From: GCA-2747515 sp964427825
GTDB taxonomy: Bacteria; Patescibacteriota; Minisyncoccia; Moranbacterales; GCA-2747515
Direction of reading: 5' to 3'
NCBI GenBank assembly: GCA_964427825.1
Contig: CAYRUU010000016.1
Coordinates: 1-20,848 of the forward strand
Length of the DNA stretch: 20,848 nt
The notes under the pieces were generated by a model. It searched no databases, was not told where the DNA came from, and worked only from the letters and a program-made list of their open reading frames with translations. The position numbers and the translations under genes were made by a program. This document shows, piece by piece, positions 20,455 to 20,848 of the stretch; the first letter of the stretch is position 1; each line of letters opens with the position of its first letter.

Positions 20455-20848
20455 ATGGCAAAAAATTTGTGTGCATGTATCACTCTTCTTGCAGGCAGCC
20501 TGCTTCTGACAAACACCACATTTTCTTTTGAAGCGGGAGATATTGATCCGAGTTTTTTCACGGGTGTACCAGCGGGGACAAATGACTATATTAAAATCAC
20601 CACTCTCCAACCCGACGACAAGATCCTCATGGCGGATATTTTATGACATACGGCGGCGCCACAGCCAACCATATCGCCCGCTTGAACGCCGATAGCACAA
20701 TGGACACAACGTTTACCACAGGTACGGGAGCAGGTGGCTATGCCTATACTGTTTCCCTCCAGCCAGACGGAAAAATTCTCATTACCACACCCGCATACAG
20801 CACCATCCCCACAGAAACAATCATCGGCTACAAACTTGACATCCCCAC
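20455..20848 (+). pseudogene. Secreted delta-60 repeat protein, frameshifted and cut by the window end
   Basis: The frame from the ATG at 20455 gives a signal peptide (hydrophobic residues 8-21) and the first repeat piece (DPSFFTG then LQPDDKILMADI), then stops at TGA 20644-20646 after 63 aa. The next frame continues the same repeat family at once: MTYGGATANHIARLNADST, DTTFTTGTGAGGYAYTVSLQ, PDGKILI. One extra T in the T4 run at 20639-20642 would join them (ATT TTT ATG ACA TAC). Delta-60 repeats form beta-propeller-like surface proteins. The break may be a true mutation, a sequencing or assembly error in a homopolymer, or phase variation. The 3' part lies outside the window. Confidence 0.75.

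Noticed and set aside
1..20848. CRISPR array, insertion sequence, tRNA or rRNA gene
   Set aside because: No regularly spaced repeats, transposase motifs, terminal inverted repeats, tRNA arms other than in ssrA, or rRNA signatures were seen.

Overview
The window looks like bacterial chromosome from the Candidate Phyla Radiation (Patescibacteria, most like Parcubacteria). The reasons are inferential: a short prolyl-tRNA synthetase without the editing insertion, a very short TsaB-like protein, a GILT/DsbA-like membrane-anchored thioredoxin protein of the type common in these genomes, mostly housekeeping genes without a Shine-Dalgarno site and with short leaders, and a secreted delta-60 repeat protein. 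TGA is used as an ordinary stop. I cannot assign a lineage with certainty from sequence alone.

Left part (1-9840, mostly minus strand): the N-terminal part of a membrane-anchored envelope protein leaves the window at base 1. A small secreted Tyr/Gly/Arg-rich protein (627-1037, plus) has a textbook promoter and the only canonical Shine-Dalgarno site seen here. A two-way terminator separates it from rpoC. rpoB-rpoC form a leftward operon with a clear sigma70-type promoter (8389-8417), a leader of about 200 nt and a small hairpin plus U5 directly before the rpoB start. A cluster of DnaA-box-like sites lies just upstream. A thioredoxin-fold protein follows.

Middle (9840-16595): proS and a tiny TsaB-like gene form a leftward pair behind a structured leader. 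An MFS-like permease lies upstream and diverges from a MarR-family regulator. The MarR gene begins a rightward efflux operon: MarR, HlyD-type adaptor with an alpha-hairpin, second adaptor without one, and a 14-helix DHA2/EmrB-like MFS exporter. A palindrome over the MarR start region is the probable autoregulatory operator.

Right part (16596-20848): a small unrecognised leftward gene (59 aa) has a promoter, a rod-like leader, an internal terminator and a possible competing pairing, an attenuator-like layout. Back to back with it, smpB and the tmRNA gene ssrA form a ribosome-rescue module. A long near-perfect hairpin overlaps the tmRNA 5' end. Then come infC, rpmI and rplT (translation), a small 51-aa ORF, a SpoU/TrmH-family RNA methyltransferase, and the start of a delta-60 repeat secreted protein that is frameshifted at a T4 run.

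The most interesting things for follow-up are the attenuator-like leader at 16885-17045, the hairpin over the tmRNA 5' end, the DnaA-box cluster upstream of rpoBC, and the two-adaptor efflux operon. All functional statements are homology or layout based. No search or folding program was run.
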